From the NCBI GenBank assembly GCA_965220245.1, contig CBDCPI010000013.1, forward strand, positions 248,001 through 312,000: a DNA stretch of 64,000 bases, read 5' to 3'. This DNA comes from CBDCPI01 sp965220245. GTDB taxonomy: Bacteria > Chloroflexota > Dehalococcoidia > Lucifugimonadales > UBA3495. Under the pieces are notes generated by a model, which was not told the origin of the DNA, did no database searches, and saw only the letters and a program-made list of their open reading frames with translations. Made by a program: the position numbers and the translations under genes. This document shows positions 1 to 7,953 of this stretch, piece after piece (the stretch's first letter is position 1; every line of letters begins with the position of its first letter).

Positions 1-261
1 CCGGGCCAGTTGCACAGCGTTCAGCTTGGACTGCCCTCTTGGGGGCTTGCGGCGGCGCAGGGCCTCGGCTCCTCCGTCGCGGGCTCTGCTGACCCACTGG
101 CTCACCGCCCCGCGGGTGACTCCCAGAGCCTCGGCCACATCGGTCTGTTTCCAGCCCTTTTGCACCAGCTCCCAAGCCCGGAGCCGACGGGCTTCCTGCC
201 ATACCCTTGACTGCTCAACATTCGCTCGGAAAATGACAAATGAATATGAGACGCGTGCCAC
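1..261 (-). pseudogene. IS630-family transposase, N-terminal helix-turn-helix part (cut by the window edge)
   Basis: The minus frame is open from about 261 to base 1 and continues off the left edge. It reads as the winged helix-turn-helix N-terminus of an IS630-type transposase: an ARRLRAWELVQKGWKQ helix, then TDVAEALGVTRGAVSQW as the recognition helix, then a basic LRRRKPP linker. There is no ATG in frame. An in-frame GTG at 261 would place the start inside thiD, so the true start is unclear and the copy may be a remnant. It is divergent from thiD and overlaps its 5' end, so thiD has probably lost its native upstream sequence. The catalytic DDE part is not in the window. Confidence 0.7.
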
Positions 262-1046
262 GCGCCATGACCATTGCAGGGTCGGACTCCGGGGGTGGCG
301 CCGGTATTCAGGCGGACCTTAAGACCTTCGGGGCGATGGGCGTCTTCGGCACCTGCGCCATTACCACGATTACGGCCCAGAACACGATGGGAGTGGCTGC
401 GGTCCTGGAAACGCCCACGTCGATGATCGAAGCACAGATTGACGCCATCGTGTCCGACATCGGCGCCGACGCGGTCAAGACCGGCATGTTGTCCAGTTCG
501 GACATTATCCGGTGCGTCGCCGAACGTCTGGAGTTCCACTCCCTCGCCCCGGCCGTCATCGATCCAGTTATGGTCGCCAGTACGGGCGCCAGGCTGCTCA
601 GGGATGACGCGGTCGATGCAATGAGGTCGGTGCTGCTGCCAATGGCCACCGTGGTCACGCCCAACAGCCGGGAGGCGCGGGTGCTTACCGAGCTCGAAAT
701 GAATACGGTCGACGACTTGAAAGCGGCGGCGAAAATACTTGTCGACGAATTGGGCGCGAAGAACGCGGTGGTCAAGGGTGGACACTTGGAGGGTCCGGCG
801 ACCGACGTGCTCTACGACGGCAAAGACTTCCTCACTTTCACGTCGGAGCGGATCAATTCCGCCAACACCCACGGCACCGGCTGCACCCTGGCGTCCGCCA
901 TAGCCGCCAGCTTAGCCAAAGGACTCGACCTACCCGAGGCAGTCCAGCAGGCCAAGGACTACGTCACCGCCGCCATCCGCACAAGCTTCCCGGTGGGCCA
1001 AGGACACGGCCCGCTCAATCACTTCTACCGGCTGTGGGGAGTATGA
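246..1046 (+). CDS. thiD: Hydroxymethylpyrimidine/phosphomethylpyrimidine kinase
   Basis: ThiD phosphorylates hydroxymethylpyrimidine and its monophosphate in thiamine pyrophosphate synthesis (cytosol, ribokinase fold). The N-terminus has the family signature [21 protein letters not shown]-like ([16 protein letters not shown] here). A [12 protein letters not shown] anion-hole motif lies near residue 215, and the length of 266-268 aa is normal. Three ATGs (240, 243-frame neighbour, 246) are close together; 246 gives the usual MRRVPRA start. The stop overlaps the rnhA start as ATGA, so the two genes are translationally coupled. No other thiamine genes are nearby. Confidence 0.93.
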   Translation: [266 protein letters not shown]

Positions 1047-1531
1047 AGCAGCATTCGAATAGGGATGTGACCATCTATACTGACGGGGCCTGCATCGGCA
1101 ACCCTGGCCCGGGCGGATATGGCGTTGTGCTACTCTCCGGAGGGAGCCGCCGAGAGCTAGCAGGCGGATTTAGGGAAACTACGAACAACCGGATGGAACT
1201 CCTTGCGGCGATTCTAAGTCTTGAAGCCCTTAAAGAGACCTGCCGGGTAACGCTCTACAGCGATTCCAAGTACGTGGTCGACGCCATAGAAAAAGGGTGG
1301 GCGCGGCGGTGGAAGGCAAACGGTTGGATGCGTAACAAGCGGGAGCGGGCGATCAATCCCGACCTCTGGGAGAAGCTCCTCGCTCTGACCCAAAAACATG
1401 AGGTCGAGTTCAAGTGGGTCCGCGGTCACGCTGGCAACCGGGAAAACGAGCGGTGCGACCAACTGGCGACGGAGGCAGCCCGCCAGAAAGGCTTGCCGGT
1501 GGACAACGGCTACACTCCCGGGCTCAACTAA
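1043..1531 (+). CDS. rnhA: Ribonuclease HI
   Basis: RNase HI degrades the RNA strand of RNA-DNA hybrids. The four acidic active-site residues are visible: D in IYTDGACIGNPGPGGYG, E in NNRMELLAA, D in LYSDSKYVVDAI and D in NERCDQLA. The basic handle region (GWARRWKANGWMRNKR) is present, as in the E. coli-type enzyme. The product is 162 aa. The in-frame GTG at 1034 is less likely than the ATG at 1043, which overlaps the thiD stop by the typical ATGA. About 140 bp without a gene follow before moaC; I see only a scrap of the dispersed CAAGCTCAGGACAG repeat there. Confidence 0.94.
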   Translation: MKQHSNRDVTIYTDGACIGNPGPGGYGVVLLSGGSRRELAGGFRETTNNRMELLAAILSLEALKETCRVTLYSDSKYVVDAIEKGWARRWKANGWMRNKRERAINPDLWEKLLALTQKHEVEFKWVRGHAGNRENERCDQLATEAARQKGLPVDNGYTPGLN

Positions 1532-1675
1532 TGTCCCTCCGGCAAGCTCAGGACAGGCCCTACAGAACTATCCATCGAGCGAGCGGGGCTAGAAGACGTT
1601 AGTTGATGGCCCATCGGATGACAACGGCGGCGACGCACTCATAACCCCAAGACTATTCTTTGCGACAGGTGTTTT

Positions 1676-2185
1676 ATGGTCTCTGGAACTGCTGATGGCC
1701 CGGACACACCATCCCTGAGCCACTTGGACGAGCAGGGGCGGGCCCGGATGGTCGACGTGGGCGCCAAGGCGGTGACCAACCGGGAAGCGGTGGCCCAAGG
1801 TTACGTATCCATCCAACCGGAGACGGCCCGTCTGATCAAAGAAGGGCTGATGAAGAAAGGCGATGTTTTGACCGTCGCCCAGTTGGCGGGAATTATGGGG
1901 GCCAAGAAGACCTCGGAGTTGATTCCCCTCTGCCATCCCCTTCCCTTGGACAAGGTAAGCGTCGACTTGGAACTTGACGATGAAGAACACCGGATTAACG
2001 TCACCGCTACCGCCAGCACCTCAGCCCGGACCGGGGTGGAGATGGAGGCGCTGACTGCCGTTTCCGTGGCCGCGCTCACCCTTTACGACATGTGCAAGTC
2101 GGTGGACCGCAGCATCCGCATCGAAGGGATTCGCTTGGTGCGCAAGCGGGGCGGCCAAAGCGGCGACATCGGGTTTGAAGAGTAA
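1676..2185 (+). CDS. moaC: Cyclic pyranopterin monophosphate synthase
   Basis: MoaC converts the MoaA product to cyclic pyranopterin monophosphate in molybdenum cofactor synthesis. Recognisable blocks are RARMVDVGAKAVTNREAVA, LAGIMGAKKTSELIPLCHPLP with the conserved CHP, TGVEMEALTAVSVAALTLYDMCK and the C-terminal KRGGQSGD. An N-terminal stretch of about 17 residues precedes the usual start region. The molybdopterin-dependent oxidoreductase at 21277 is a plausible consumer of the cofactor. No other moa or moe gene is in the window. Confidence 0.95.
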   Translation: MVSGTADGPDTPSLSHLDEQGRARMVDVGAKAVTNREAVAQGYVSIQPETARLIKEGLMKKGDVLTVAQLAGIMGAKKTSELIPLCHPLPLDKVSVDLELDDEEHRINVTATASTSARTGVEMEALTAVSVAALTLYDMCKSVDRSIRIEGIRLVRKRGGQSGDIGFEE

Positions 2186-2244
2186 CGGCTAGCTGGCAAC
2201 GGCCCAATCACCCAACGTCGTCAGCCCCGTTAAGCAAGGCAGTC

Positions 2245-2610
2245 GTGGGAGTATTCACGTATCTCATGGAGGTTGGAGACCCCAAGGGCCAACGGTTTGA
2301 GACCGTGGAGGTTATGGTGGATACCGGTTCAACGTTCACGGTCTTGCCGTCCTCCCTTCTAGGAAGACTTGGCGTCAGGGTCCAACGCAGAGCTAGTTTC
2401 GAAATAGCGGATGGCAGTGTTCTGGAACTCGACGTTGGGGAAACATTAGTGCGGTTGGAAGGTCAGACGATTACGACCACAGTCGTGTTCGGAACAGAAG
2501 CTACTCAACCTTTGTTGGGGGCCGTGGCGCTGGAGACTGCCTTGCTAGCGGTCGACCCAGCCCGCCAGCGATTGGTCTCCACCCGGGGCCTGATGCTGCG
2601 CCTTCCCTAG
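2245..2610 (+). CDS. Retropepsin-like aspartyl protease family protein
   Basis: A 121-aa single-domain protein starting with GTG. It carries the clan AA signature VEVMVDTGSTFTVLP (D-T-G-S) near residue 28, followed by a beta-rich body with LLGAVALE near residue 95, the usual second structural motif of these small bacterial retropepsin-like proteins. One DTGS per chain implies a homodimer if it is active. Substrate is unknown. It is 60 bp downstream of moaC on the same strand and may be co-transcribed, but no functional link is evident. Confidence 0.72.
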   Translation: MGVFTYLMEVGDPKGQRFETVEVMVDTGSTFTVLPSSLLGRLGVRVQRRASFEIADGSVLELDVGETLVRLEGQTITTTVVFGTEATQPLLGAVALETALLAVDPARQRLVSTRGLMLRLP

Positions 2611-2719
2611 AGGACAAGGCCCACAAGCAAGTTCAGGAGCCTATCCGTGGTTAGCGCGTGAGGCGGCCGGCCGCCCCTAGCGGCAGTTCCTCTGCGGAAA
2701 CGACAAGCGCGAAAGGCAG

Positions 2720-3166
2720 CTACTGGCCCCGGCGGCGAAGCTCCCGGCAGATCAATCGGACGGCCAAAGCAGCGTAGGTTATGTAATCTTCCGGTGGCAA
2801 GTCGAGCTCGGTAAACTCCTCCACCGGCCAGCTTTGGTCAAAAGCCGGGTCTTGGGCGCCTTCAACGCCGGGCAGCAGCTTCAGGTCCAACTGGCAAATC
2901 TCCCCGTCAGGCAGCACTACTACACATCCCAGGTCTTCGGATGCACCCAGCAACGGCTCCAGCTCAATCGCTTGGAGCGACACCATGTTCAGGAACGGCG
3001 GGAAGGGCCGCAAGCGTGACGCCACCCGGCCCAGCAGTCCAGCCATATAGGAAGCTGCCTGCTGCACTTCCGGGGCGTAGCTCGCTCCGGGTTGCCCCGG
3101 GCGGTGGGCGCCGGATAGATTGCCTTCCGGCTGGGCGTCGTGTGGTCCCAATTCTTGAGATTCCAT
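2720..3166 (-). CDS. Conserved-looking hypothetical protein
   Basis: A 148-aa acidic, soluble protein that I do not recognise. The first 30 residues look disordered (Q, P, G rich). A hydrophobic alpha/beta body follows with VVVLPDGEICQLDLKLLPG and VEEFTELDLPPEDYITYAALAVRL, ending in a basic ICRELRRRGQ. It is convergent with the retropepsin-like gene. Codon use resembles its neighbours, so it is probably a true gene. Confidence 0.5.
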   Translation of the reverse strand: MESQELGPHDAQPEGNLSGAHRPGQPGASYAPEVQQAASYMAGLLGRVASRLRPFPPFLNMVSLQAIELEPLLGASEDLGCVVVLPDGEICQLDLKLLPGVEGAQDPAFDQSWPVEEFTELDLPPEDYITYAALAVRLICRELRRRGQ

Positions 3167-3220
3167 GGCTGTTGCTAATTATAACGCGCCCCTTATGTCA
3201 ATCGGGAAGCCGAGAACGCG

Positions 3221-3375
3221 CAGGGTCTTTTCATTGTCATCCCGAACGCAGTCACCCCGAACGCAGTGAGGGGTCTAAAATCCCTCTGGAAAGGCGAAGT
3301 TGGCCCCAGTAAGAATTTTAGACCCCTCGCGCTGCTCGGAATGACAGAAAGGGGGGTCGGAATGAAAAGACCCTG
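3221..3375. mobile_element. MITE, CAGGGTCTTTTCATT family, copy 1
   Basis: A 155-bp element with inverted ends (CAGGGTCTTTTCATTG at left, complementary AATGAAAAGACCCTG at right). It is flanked by near-identical 10-bp repeats (cgagaacgcg / cgggaacgcg), as expected for a target duplication with one mismatch. The interior is itself palindromic (GTCATTCCGAG / CTCGGAATGAC type). It has no coding capacity. Confidence 0.8.
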
Positions 3376-3397
3376 CGGGAACGCGGCTAGGGTCTTT

Positions 3398-3802
3398 GTA
3401 ACTGTTCCGACTTGATGGGTCATTCCGGCCCTACGAGCCCGTCATTCCCGCGCAGGCGGGAATCCAGAAATCCCAAGGATAAAGAACGTTGCTCGTGGCA
3501 AACGCTTCTGGATTCCGGCTCAAGGCCGGAATTGCGGATGCCCGTCGCGGCGGGCCACCTAAGAGGAACGAAAATGGCGGCCAGTCCCCAACCCGTCACT
3601 CCCGCGAAAGCGGGAGTCCCGGATCTTACCAACCAGTGGCGGTCCTTGTGCCTGGAATTTCTGGATTCCCGCCTGCGCGGGAATGACGGGTTGGGTATTT
3701 TCATGGCAATGACGGTATGGCGGCACAATGTTGTTATAGCATTATCATCGGGATACAGGATGGGCTTTCGGCCAACTCACCTACCCAACTCTGAACAGTT
3801 AC
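3398..3802. mobile_element. IS66-type MITE, 405 bp, carrying nested palindromic repeats
   Basis: The ends are GTAACTGTTCCGACTTG and its inverted partner CTCTGAACAGTTAC. The flanks are a perfect 8-bp duplication GGGTCTTT (3390-3397 and 3803-3810). The interior holds GTCATTCCCGCG palindromes, including a block from about 3520 to 3705 that reappears almost unchanged at about 40200-40400. Together with the previous element it fills the otherwise gene-free stretch 3167-3810. Confidence 0.88.
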
Positions 3803-3817
3803 GGGTCTTTGGGTCAA

Positions 3818-3847
3818 TTGACAGTCCTATGGAGAGCGCATTACCAT
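3818..3847 (+). promoter_or_regulatory. Candidate sigma-70 promoter of tRNA-Met
   Basis: TTGACA at 3818-3823, an 18-bp spacer, then TACCAT at 3842-3847. The tRNA begins 49 bp downstream. The site lies 8 bp beyond the right target duplication of the adjacent MITE, so the insertion replaced everything upstream of the -35 box. Confidence 0.45.
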
Positions 3848-3895
3848 GAATTAGCCCGGAGCGAGACCAGGCGGCTGGCCGGTCTGCTCCCCGGT

Positions 3896-3970
3896 GGCAA
3901 CGTAGCTCAGCGGCAGAGCGGGCGCTTCATAAGCGCTAGGTCACTGGTTCGAATCCAGTCGTTGCCACCA
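3896..3970 (+). tRNA. tRNA-Met (anticodon CAT), elongator-type
   Basis: A complete cloverleaf. The acceptor stem is GGCAACG/CGTTGCC, the D stem is GCTC/GAGC, the anticodon arm is GGCGC-TTCATAA-GCGCT, and the T arm is ACTGG-TTCGAAT-CCAGT, with A73 and an encoded CCA. The first acceptor pair is G-C, and the three G-C pairs of initiator anticodon stems are absent. It is therefore an elongator Met tRNA, or possibly the lysidine-modified Ile2 species that shares this anticodon. Confidence 0.93.
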
Positions 3971-4042
3971 ACGTCCCCTGCATTAGTGGCCTCGCCTACC
4001 CCCAGTCCGCCCGGCGCCAACGTCCCAGAAATCGTGTCCATG

Positions 4043-5008
4043 CTAGGGTGCCGTAGACCGCTTCTGTTGGTTTATCCGCACGACCACATCAAGCTGGGAC
4101 CCTTCATGCCCTACGAATATCCCGCGGACTGGAGGCACATCCTGATAGTCGCGGCCAACGGCCACCCGAATGTACCGCTGGTCGGCTAGGCATCGATTGG
4201 TGGGGTCGAAGCCAGTCCACCCCAAGCCGGGCAGGTAGCATTCCACCCAGGCATGGGTGGCAGTTTGGGGCGCCCCGTCCGCCTGAGACGGGTCTTTGCC
4301 GTCCAAGTACAGGTAACCCGATACGTAGCGGGCCGGGACGCGCCAAGAACGGGCGATCGCGATCATCACTTGGGCGTAGTCTTGGCAGACTCCCTCTCTC
4401 GATTCCAGGATGTGCTCTATGGGAGACACCGCCGAGGTACTGCCGGGAACGTACCGGAAGCTCCGGTGGAGGGTGTCGACAAGTTGTAGCAGTGACTCCA
4501 ATGGATCGTCTCCCGCCCTGATGTCCAACTCTTCGATGTATGCGGCTAGCGCGGGAGAAGGCCGAGCGAGAGCGCTGGGGTGGGTAAAGTCCCAATAGCT
4601 GAAGGACTCGCTCGGGTGCCCAAGAGTCAGGGAGCGTATCTCATCCCAGGCTCCGGCGCCCAAGGAGTCCGGCATTGCGGTAACCGGCCTCCGTTCCCCT
4701 GAAAGAGTACGGACGGTAGAGCGGGAGACTATCTCCAACGCTTGGTGTTCCCGATGAATGGTCAGGACCAGTTTCGTATTGCCGAAAATATCCGTTTCGC
4801 TGCTTATTGGCGCCGGGGGGTCCGTCACCAACTCAAAGCTCAGGAGCCGTTGCTCCCCGTCGTCCCGGGGCTTAAGACAGAGGGACAGCACACATTGGCG
4901 CACCGGCGACGGGTACAGATAACGGGAAATATGCTCTATTTCCCACGTAACTCTTTCCTGCGTAACTCTTTCCTGCGTAACTCTTTCAGGGAACGCCGGG
5001 CCGCCCAC
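4043..5008 (-). CDS. Transglutaminase-like protein with bacterial N-terminal beta domain
   Basis: The first about 90 residues are the bacterial transglutaminase-like N-domain (WEIEHISRYLYPSPVRQC, LRLKP-type strand). The core papain-like domain follows with Cys in SREGVCQDYAQVM, His in ATHAWVECYLPG and Asp in WTGFDPTN, a complete triad. The N-terminus has three tandem ERVTQ/ERVTW units, encoded by a 15-bp repeat (CGTAACTCTTTCCTG) between about 4946 and 4990. The first two units are probably a recent slippage expansion. It is the third gene of the ATP-grasp / alpha-E / transglutaminase cluster, which is widely conserved and suspected of peptide or amide-bond chemistry. Confidence 0.88.
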   Translation of the reverse strand: MGGPAFPERVTQERVTQERVTWEIEHISRYLYPSPVRQCVLSLCLKPRDDGEQRLLSFELVTDPPAPISSETDIFGNTKLVLTIHREHQALEIVSRSTVRTLSGERRPVTAMPDSLGAGAWDEIRSLTLGHPSESFSYWDFTHPSALARPSPALAAYIEELDIRAGDDPLESLLQLVDTLHRSFRYVPGSTSAVSPIEHILESREGVCQDYAQVMIAIARSWRVPARYVSGYLYLDGKDPSQADGAPQTATHAWVECYLPGLGWTGFDPTNRCLADQRYIRVAVGRDYQDVPPVRGIFVGHEGSQLDVVVRINQQKRSTAP

Positions 5009-5013
5009 GAAGC

Positions 5014-5222
5014 CAGGGCCTTTCGGTTCTCAGACCAAGGCAGCCACAAGGGCTGCCCCTACGCCCGGCGGCGCGTTACCTTGTTATCCTGTAGAGCAGC
5101 CACAAGGGCTGCCCCTACGCCGGCGGCGCGTTATCTTGTAGAGGCAACCACAAGGGCTGCCCCTACGCCGGCGGCGGTTGCCTCTATGGTTTTGCTACCT
5201 GCATTAAGAATCGAAAGACCCG
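5014..5222. mobile_element. MITE, CAGGG(T/C)CTTT family, copy 2, with internal tandem repeats
   Basis: The left end CAGGGCCTTTCGGTTCT and right end AGAATCGAAAGACCCG are inverted repeats. They are flanked by the perfect 11-bp duplication GCCCACGAAGC (5003-5013, 5223-5233). Inside are three tandem copies of a unit containing GCAGCCACAAGGGCTGCCCC. The element occupies most of the gap 5009-5386. The remainder (about 5290-5370) is a palindrome of the GTCATTCTGAGGAGCG type. Confidence 0.85.
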
Positions 5223-5386
5223 GCCCACGAAGCTAGGTTGTGTTGCCATTTAAGATATAAAGCGTTTCTACAGGCGAATAGACCTTTCGCTATGTCATTC
5301 TGAGGAGCGAAGCGGCGAAGAATCTAGAGAACACGCCTTTTTAGATTCCTCGCTCCGCTCGGAATGACATGAAATGTCAACACAAG

Positions 5387-6355
5387 CTAGCGTCCAGGGA
5401 GAATCTCTACCGGATAATCAAAGTAGGCCGCGGTGATAAGACCGTGTAGTTCCCGGCAGTGTTCCCACACCTGCCGCAACAACTCACGGCGGTCTTCCCG
5501 GTCCGGCCAATCGTAATGGACCAGCGCCGCCATGCGGCCCGCCAATTGCCGGGCGGCATCACTCGCCTTGGTGTTTGGGCCAGGGCCAATGGAGGCAAGG
5601 TCTGCGACCGTCAGGTCTAGCGAGCGGCACAGCGAGTCCGGCAATAGTGGGTCCGTGGCTAGTAAATTCAACACTTGACTTGGCTGTACTTCAACGCTGT
5701 AGCTCCGGTTGTAGGCCTCGAAGGCATGGTAAAGACGCAACAGGCTCGTCCAGTCGGCGTCAGAATACTCTCCGGTCTCTGGACCGGCGTCCAGTTGCGA
5801 CAGGAATAGCGAAGTGGAGAACTGGGCCCGTTCGATGACACGGCCAAGCTGCATGAAGCGCCACCCTTCGTCCCGGTACATGGTGGCCCCGGCTACGCCG
5901 GAAAACCGGTTCATCTCCGCCTCAGTCTCGGCGTAGAAGGCCTCCGGAGAGGGCAGCCAGATGTCCTGCATGTTAATTTTTTGAATACGCAGGTAGGCCA
6001 GGTTAAGACTGGTCCACAGCTCGCCACTGATGCAGTGGCGCATCTGCCGGGCGTTCTCCCGGCCCATGGCAAAGCAACTCCACACCGAATCAGGGTTGGA
6101 ACGCTCGAAGGTCAGATCGTCGGTCAGGGTGTAGGAATCGGCCAAGGTAAAATCATCACTGTCCAGCAGTTCCAGGCTGCCCCCGGGAGGCGTTCGATGT
6201 ATTCCGTTGTAAATCCGCATCCAGCCAAAGTGAATCTCACGAATGGGCCGGTCAACCAACGCCTCCGTCTGCAATCGTAACAAACGGCACAGAAACTCGG
6301 CCCGTTCCAGGTAACGGCTCATCCAGTAGAGCCCCTCTGCGCTGCGAGAAAGCAT
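5387..6355 (-). CDS. Alpha-E domain protein (DUF403)
   Basis: A 322-aa, almost entirely helical protein. It opens with the hallmark MLSRSAEGLYWMSRYLERAE and contains HCISGELWTSLN and the RFSGVAGATMYRDEGWRFMQLGRVIERAQ segment. Alpha-E proteins are encoded next to circularly permuted ATP-grasp and transglutaminase genes and are thought to act with them, but no reaction is established. The start lies 6 bp after the ATP-grasp stop, so the two are one transcription unit. Length is normal and the gene is intact, unlike its upstream partner. Confidence 0.92.
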   Translation of the reverse strand: MLSRSAEGLYWMSRYLERAEFLCRLLRLQTEALVDRPIREIHFGWMRIYNGIHRTPPGGSLELLDSDDFTLADSYTLTDDLTFERSNPDSVWSCFAMGRENARQMRHCISGELWTSLNLAYLRIQKINMQDIWLPSPEAFYAETEAEMNRFSGVAGATMYRDEGWRFMQLGRVIERAQFSTSLFLSQLDAGPETGEYSDADWTSLLRLYHAFEAYNRSYSVEVQPSQVLNLLATDPLLPDSLCRSLDLTVADLASIGPGPNTKASDAARQLAGRMAALVHYDWPDREDRRELLRQVWEHCRELHGLITAAYFDYPVEILPGR

Positions 6356-6360
6356 TCAGC

Positions 6361-7811
6361 TCAATCTCCGAGCACCCACAGGTCCTTGCCACCCCCGCCT
6401 TGGCTGGAATTGACCACCAGGCTCCCCCGGCGCAAGGCGACGCGGCAGAACGCTCCGGGAACCATACGAGTCTCGCGTCCGTGAAGTACAAAGGGCCTTA
6501 GGTCTACGTGCCGCGGTTCGAAGTTGCCGTCAATGAGGCAAGGCGCCCGGGAGAGGGCCAGCACCGGTTGAGAGATGAAGTCGGCCGGGTTGGCGCGTAG
6601 CTGCACGGCATATTCTTCCCGCTCTCTGGGCGTCGCGTGAGGGCCGATTATCATCCCGTAGCCACCGGATTCTCCCACCCGTTTCACCACCAGGTTAGCC
6701 AGATTGTCCAAGGTGTACTCCAAGTCTCTGGGCCGACGGCAGAGGTAGGTCTCCACGTTGGGCAGAATCGCCTCCTCTCCCAAGTAGTAGCGAATCATAT
6801 CCGGCACGTAAGCGTACACGCTTTTGTCGTCGGCAACACCGGCGCCTGGCGCGTTCACCAAGGCAACGTTTCCCAGCTTGTAGGCGTGCATGAGCCCCGG
6901 TACTCCCAGGAGGGAGTCCGGGCGAAACACCAGCGGGTCAAGAAAGTCGTCGTCCACCCGGCGGTAGATCACGTCTACCCGGCGCAGCCCTGCGGTGGTG
7001 CGCATGTACACGAAACCATCGTTCACCAGCAGGTCCCGCCCCCCTCTACCAGCTCGGCCCCGATCTCGTGAGCCAGGAAAATATGCTCATAGAAGGCCGA
7101 GTTATAAACCCCGGGGGTCAACAGCGCGATGCACGGCTCAGACCGTCCACTGGGGGCTAGTTCAAGAAGCGTTGTAAGCAGCAAGCGTCCGTAGTGCTCC
7201 ACCTCTTGTACCCGGGAACTCCGGTAGAGCCGCCGCAAGCTGGCCTTCACCGCCTTCCGGTTGGCGATCATGTAGGACACGCCGGAAGGGACCCGTAAAT
7301 TGTCTTCAAGAACCCGGAAGCCATCGTCGGTCCGGGACCAAATCGGTGCCACAAATAGCAACCCAGGCGCCATAGGGCGCGGAAAAGCCTCGCATCTCCA
7401 TGCGGTACTGGGGGCAGTCCCGTACCACGTCTACCGGGAATTACGTGGTCGTTAACAATGCGGGCCTCGCTGTAGACATCGGCCAAAAAAAGGTTCAGCG
7501 CTTTCAGCCGCTGGGGCCAAGCCCCTTTCCAAATACCGCCATTCCATCCCGGAAAGCACGCGGGGCACGCAGTCGACGGGGATTATCCGTTCTTCACCCT
7601 CCTCATCTCCATAAACCGTAAAGGAGATGCCCTCATTGGAAAAGGACCGGGTCACTCGTTCCTGGATGCTGCTCAGTTCCTCTGCCGAGAGTTGGCACAG
7701 GCTTTCGTAAAGTTGCCGACAATGTTCTCTAGGCGTGCCATCCGGCTGGAACATCTCGTCATATATGAACGGGTCAAGGTTGTAAGTGTCGAAGTTCATG
7801 GTAGCAACCAT
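6361..7811 (-). pseudogene. Circularly permuted type-2 ATP-grasp protein (DUF404/DUF407), four frameshifts
   Basis: The protein can be read end to end only by changing frame four times. It starts MNFDTYNLDPFIYDEMF at 7799 (or an ATG at 7811). It passes through VYGDEEGEERIIPVD, VYSEARIVNDHVIP, VDVVRDCPQYRMEMRG, RVLEDNLRVPSGVSY, LLTPGVYNSAFYEH, VDVIYRRVDDDFLDP and VGESGGYGMIIGP, and ends VVNSSQGGGGKD. The breaks fall near 7525 (CCCC run), 7435 (CCC), 7340 (CCC) and 7045 (G run); the first three are each repaired by removing one C. All family motifs are retained. It is either a very young pseudogene or affected by homopolymer sequencing error. It heads the operon with alpha-E and transglutaminase. 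Confidence 0.85.
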
Positions 7812-7851
7812 ACCACGAGATAACCCATGCCAGCTATACCGGACCATTCTC

Positions 7852-7953
7852 GTAACTGTTCAGACTTGAGGGGAACCAGTCCTTCGACTCCGCTGCGCTG
7901 CGCTCAGGATGAGCGGTTTTGTGGCAGTGCGCTCACCAAGTCTGAACAGCTAC
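7852..7953. mobile_element. IS66-type MITE, 102 bp
   Basis: The ends are GTAACTGTTCAGACTTGAGG and its inverted copy CCAAGTCTGAACAGCTAC. The flanks are the perfect 8-bp duplication CCATTCTC (7844-7851, 7954-7961). The cargo contains the CCTTCGACTCCGCTGCG...CAGGATGAGCGG repeat. The right end supplies the TAG stop of the histidine kinase gene. Confidence 0.93.

Noticed and set aside
102..872. Long 256-codon open frame on the minus strand opposite thiD
   Set aside because: It is antisense to thiD, which has full family motifs, and its translation shows no domain, only His/Arg/Gly-rich shadow composition.
3412..3849. Plus and minus frames within the repeat block, including PSFPRRRESRNP-type peptides
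   Set aside because: These peptides are the translation of GTCATTCCCGCG palindromes and are a well-known false-gene source.
5040..5185. Three tandem GCAGCCACAAGGGCTGC units considered as a CRISPR-like array
   Set aside because: The units are adjacent with no unique spacers of even length, are themselves palindromic, and lie inside a MITE with an 11-bp duplication.
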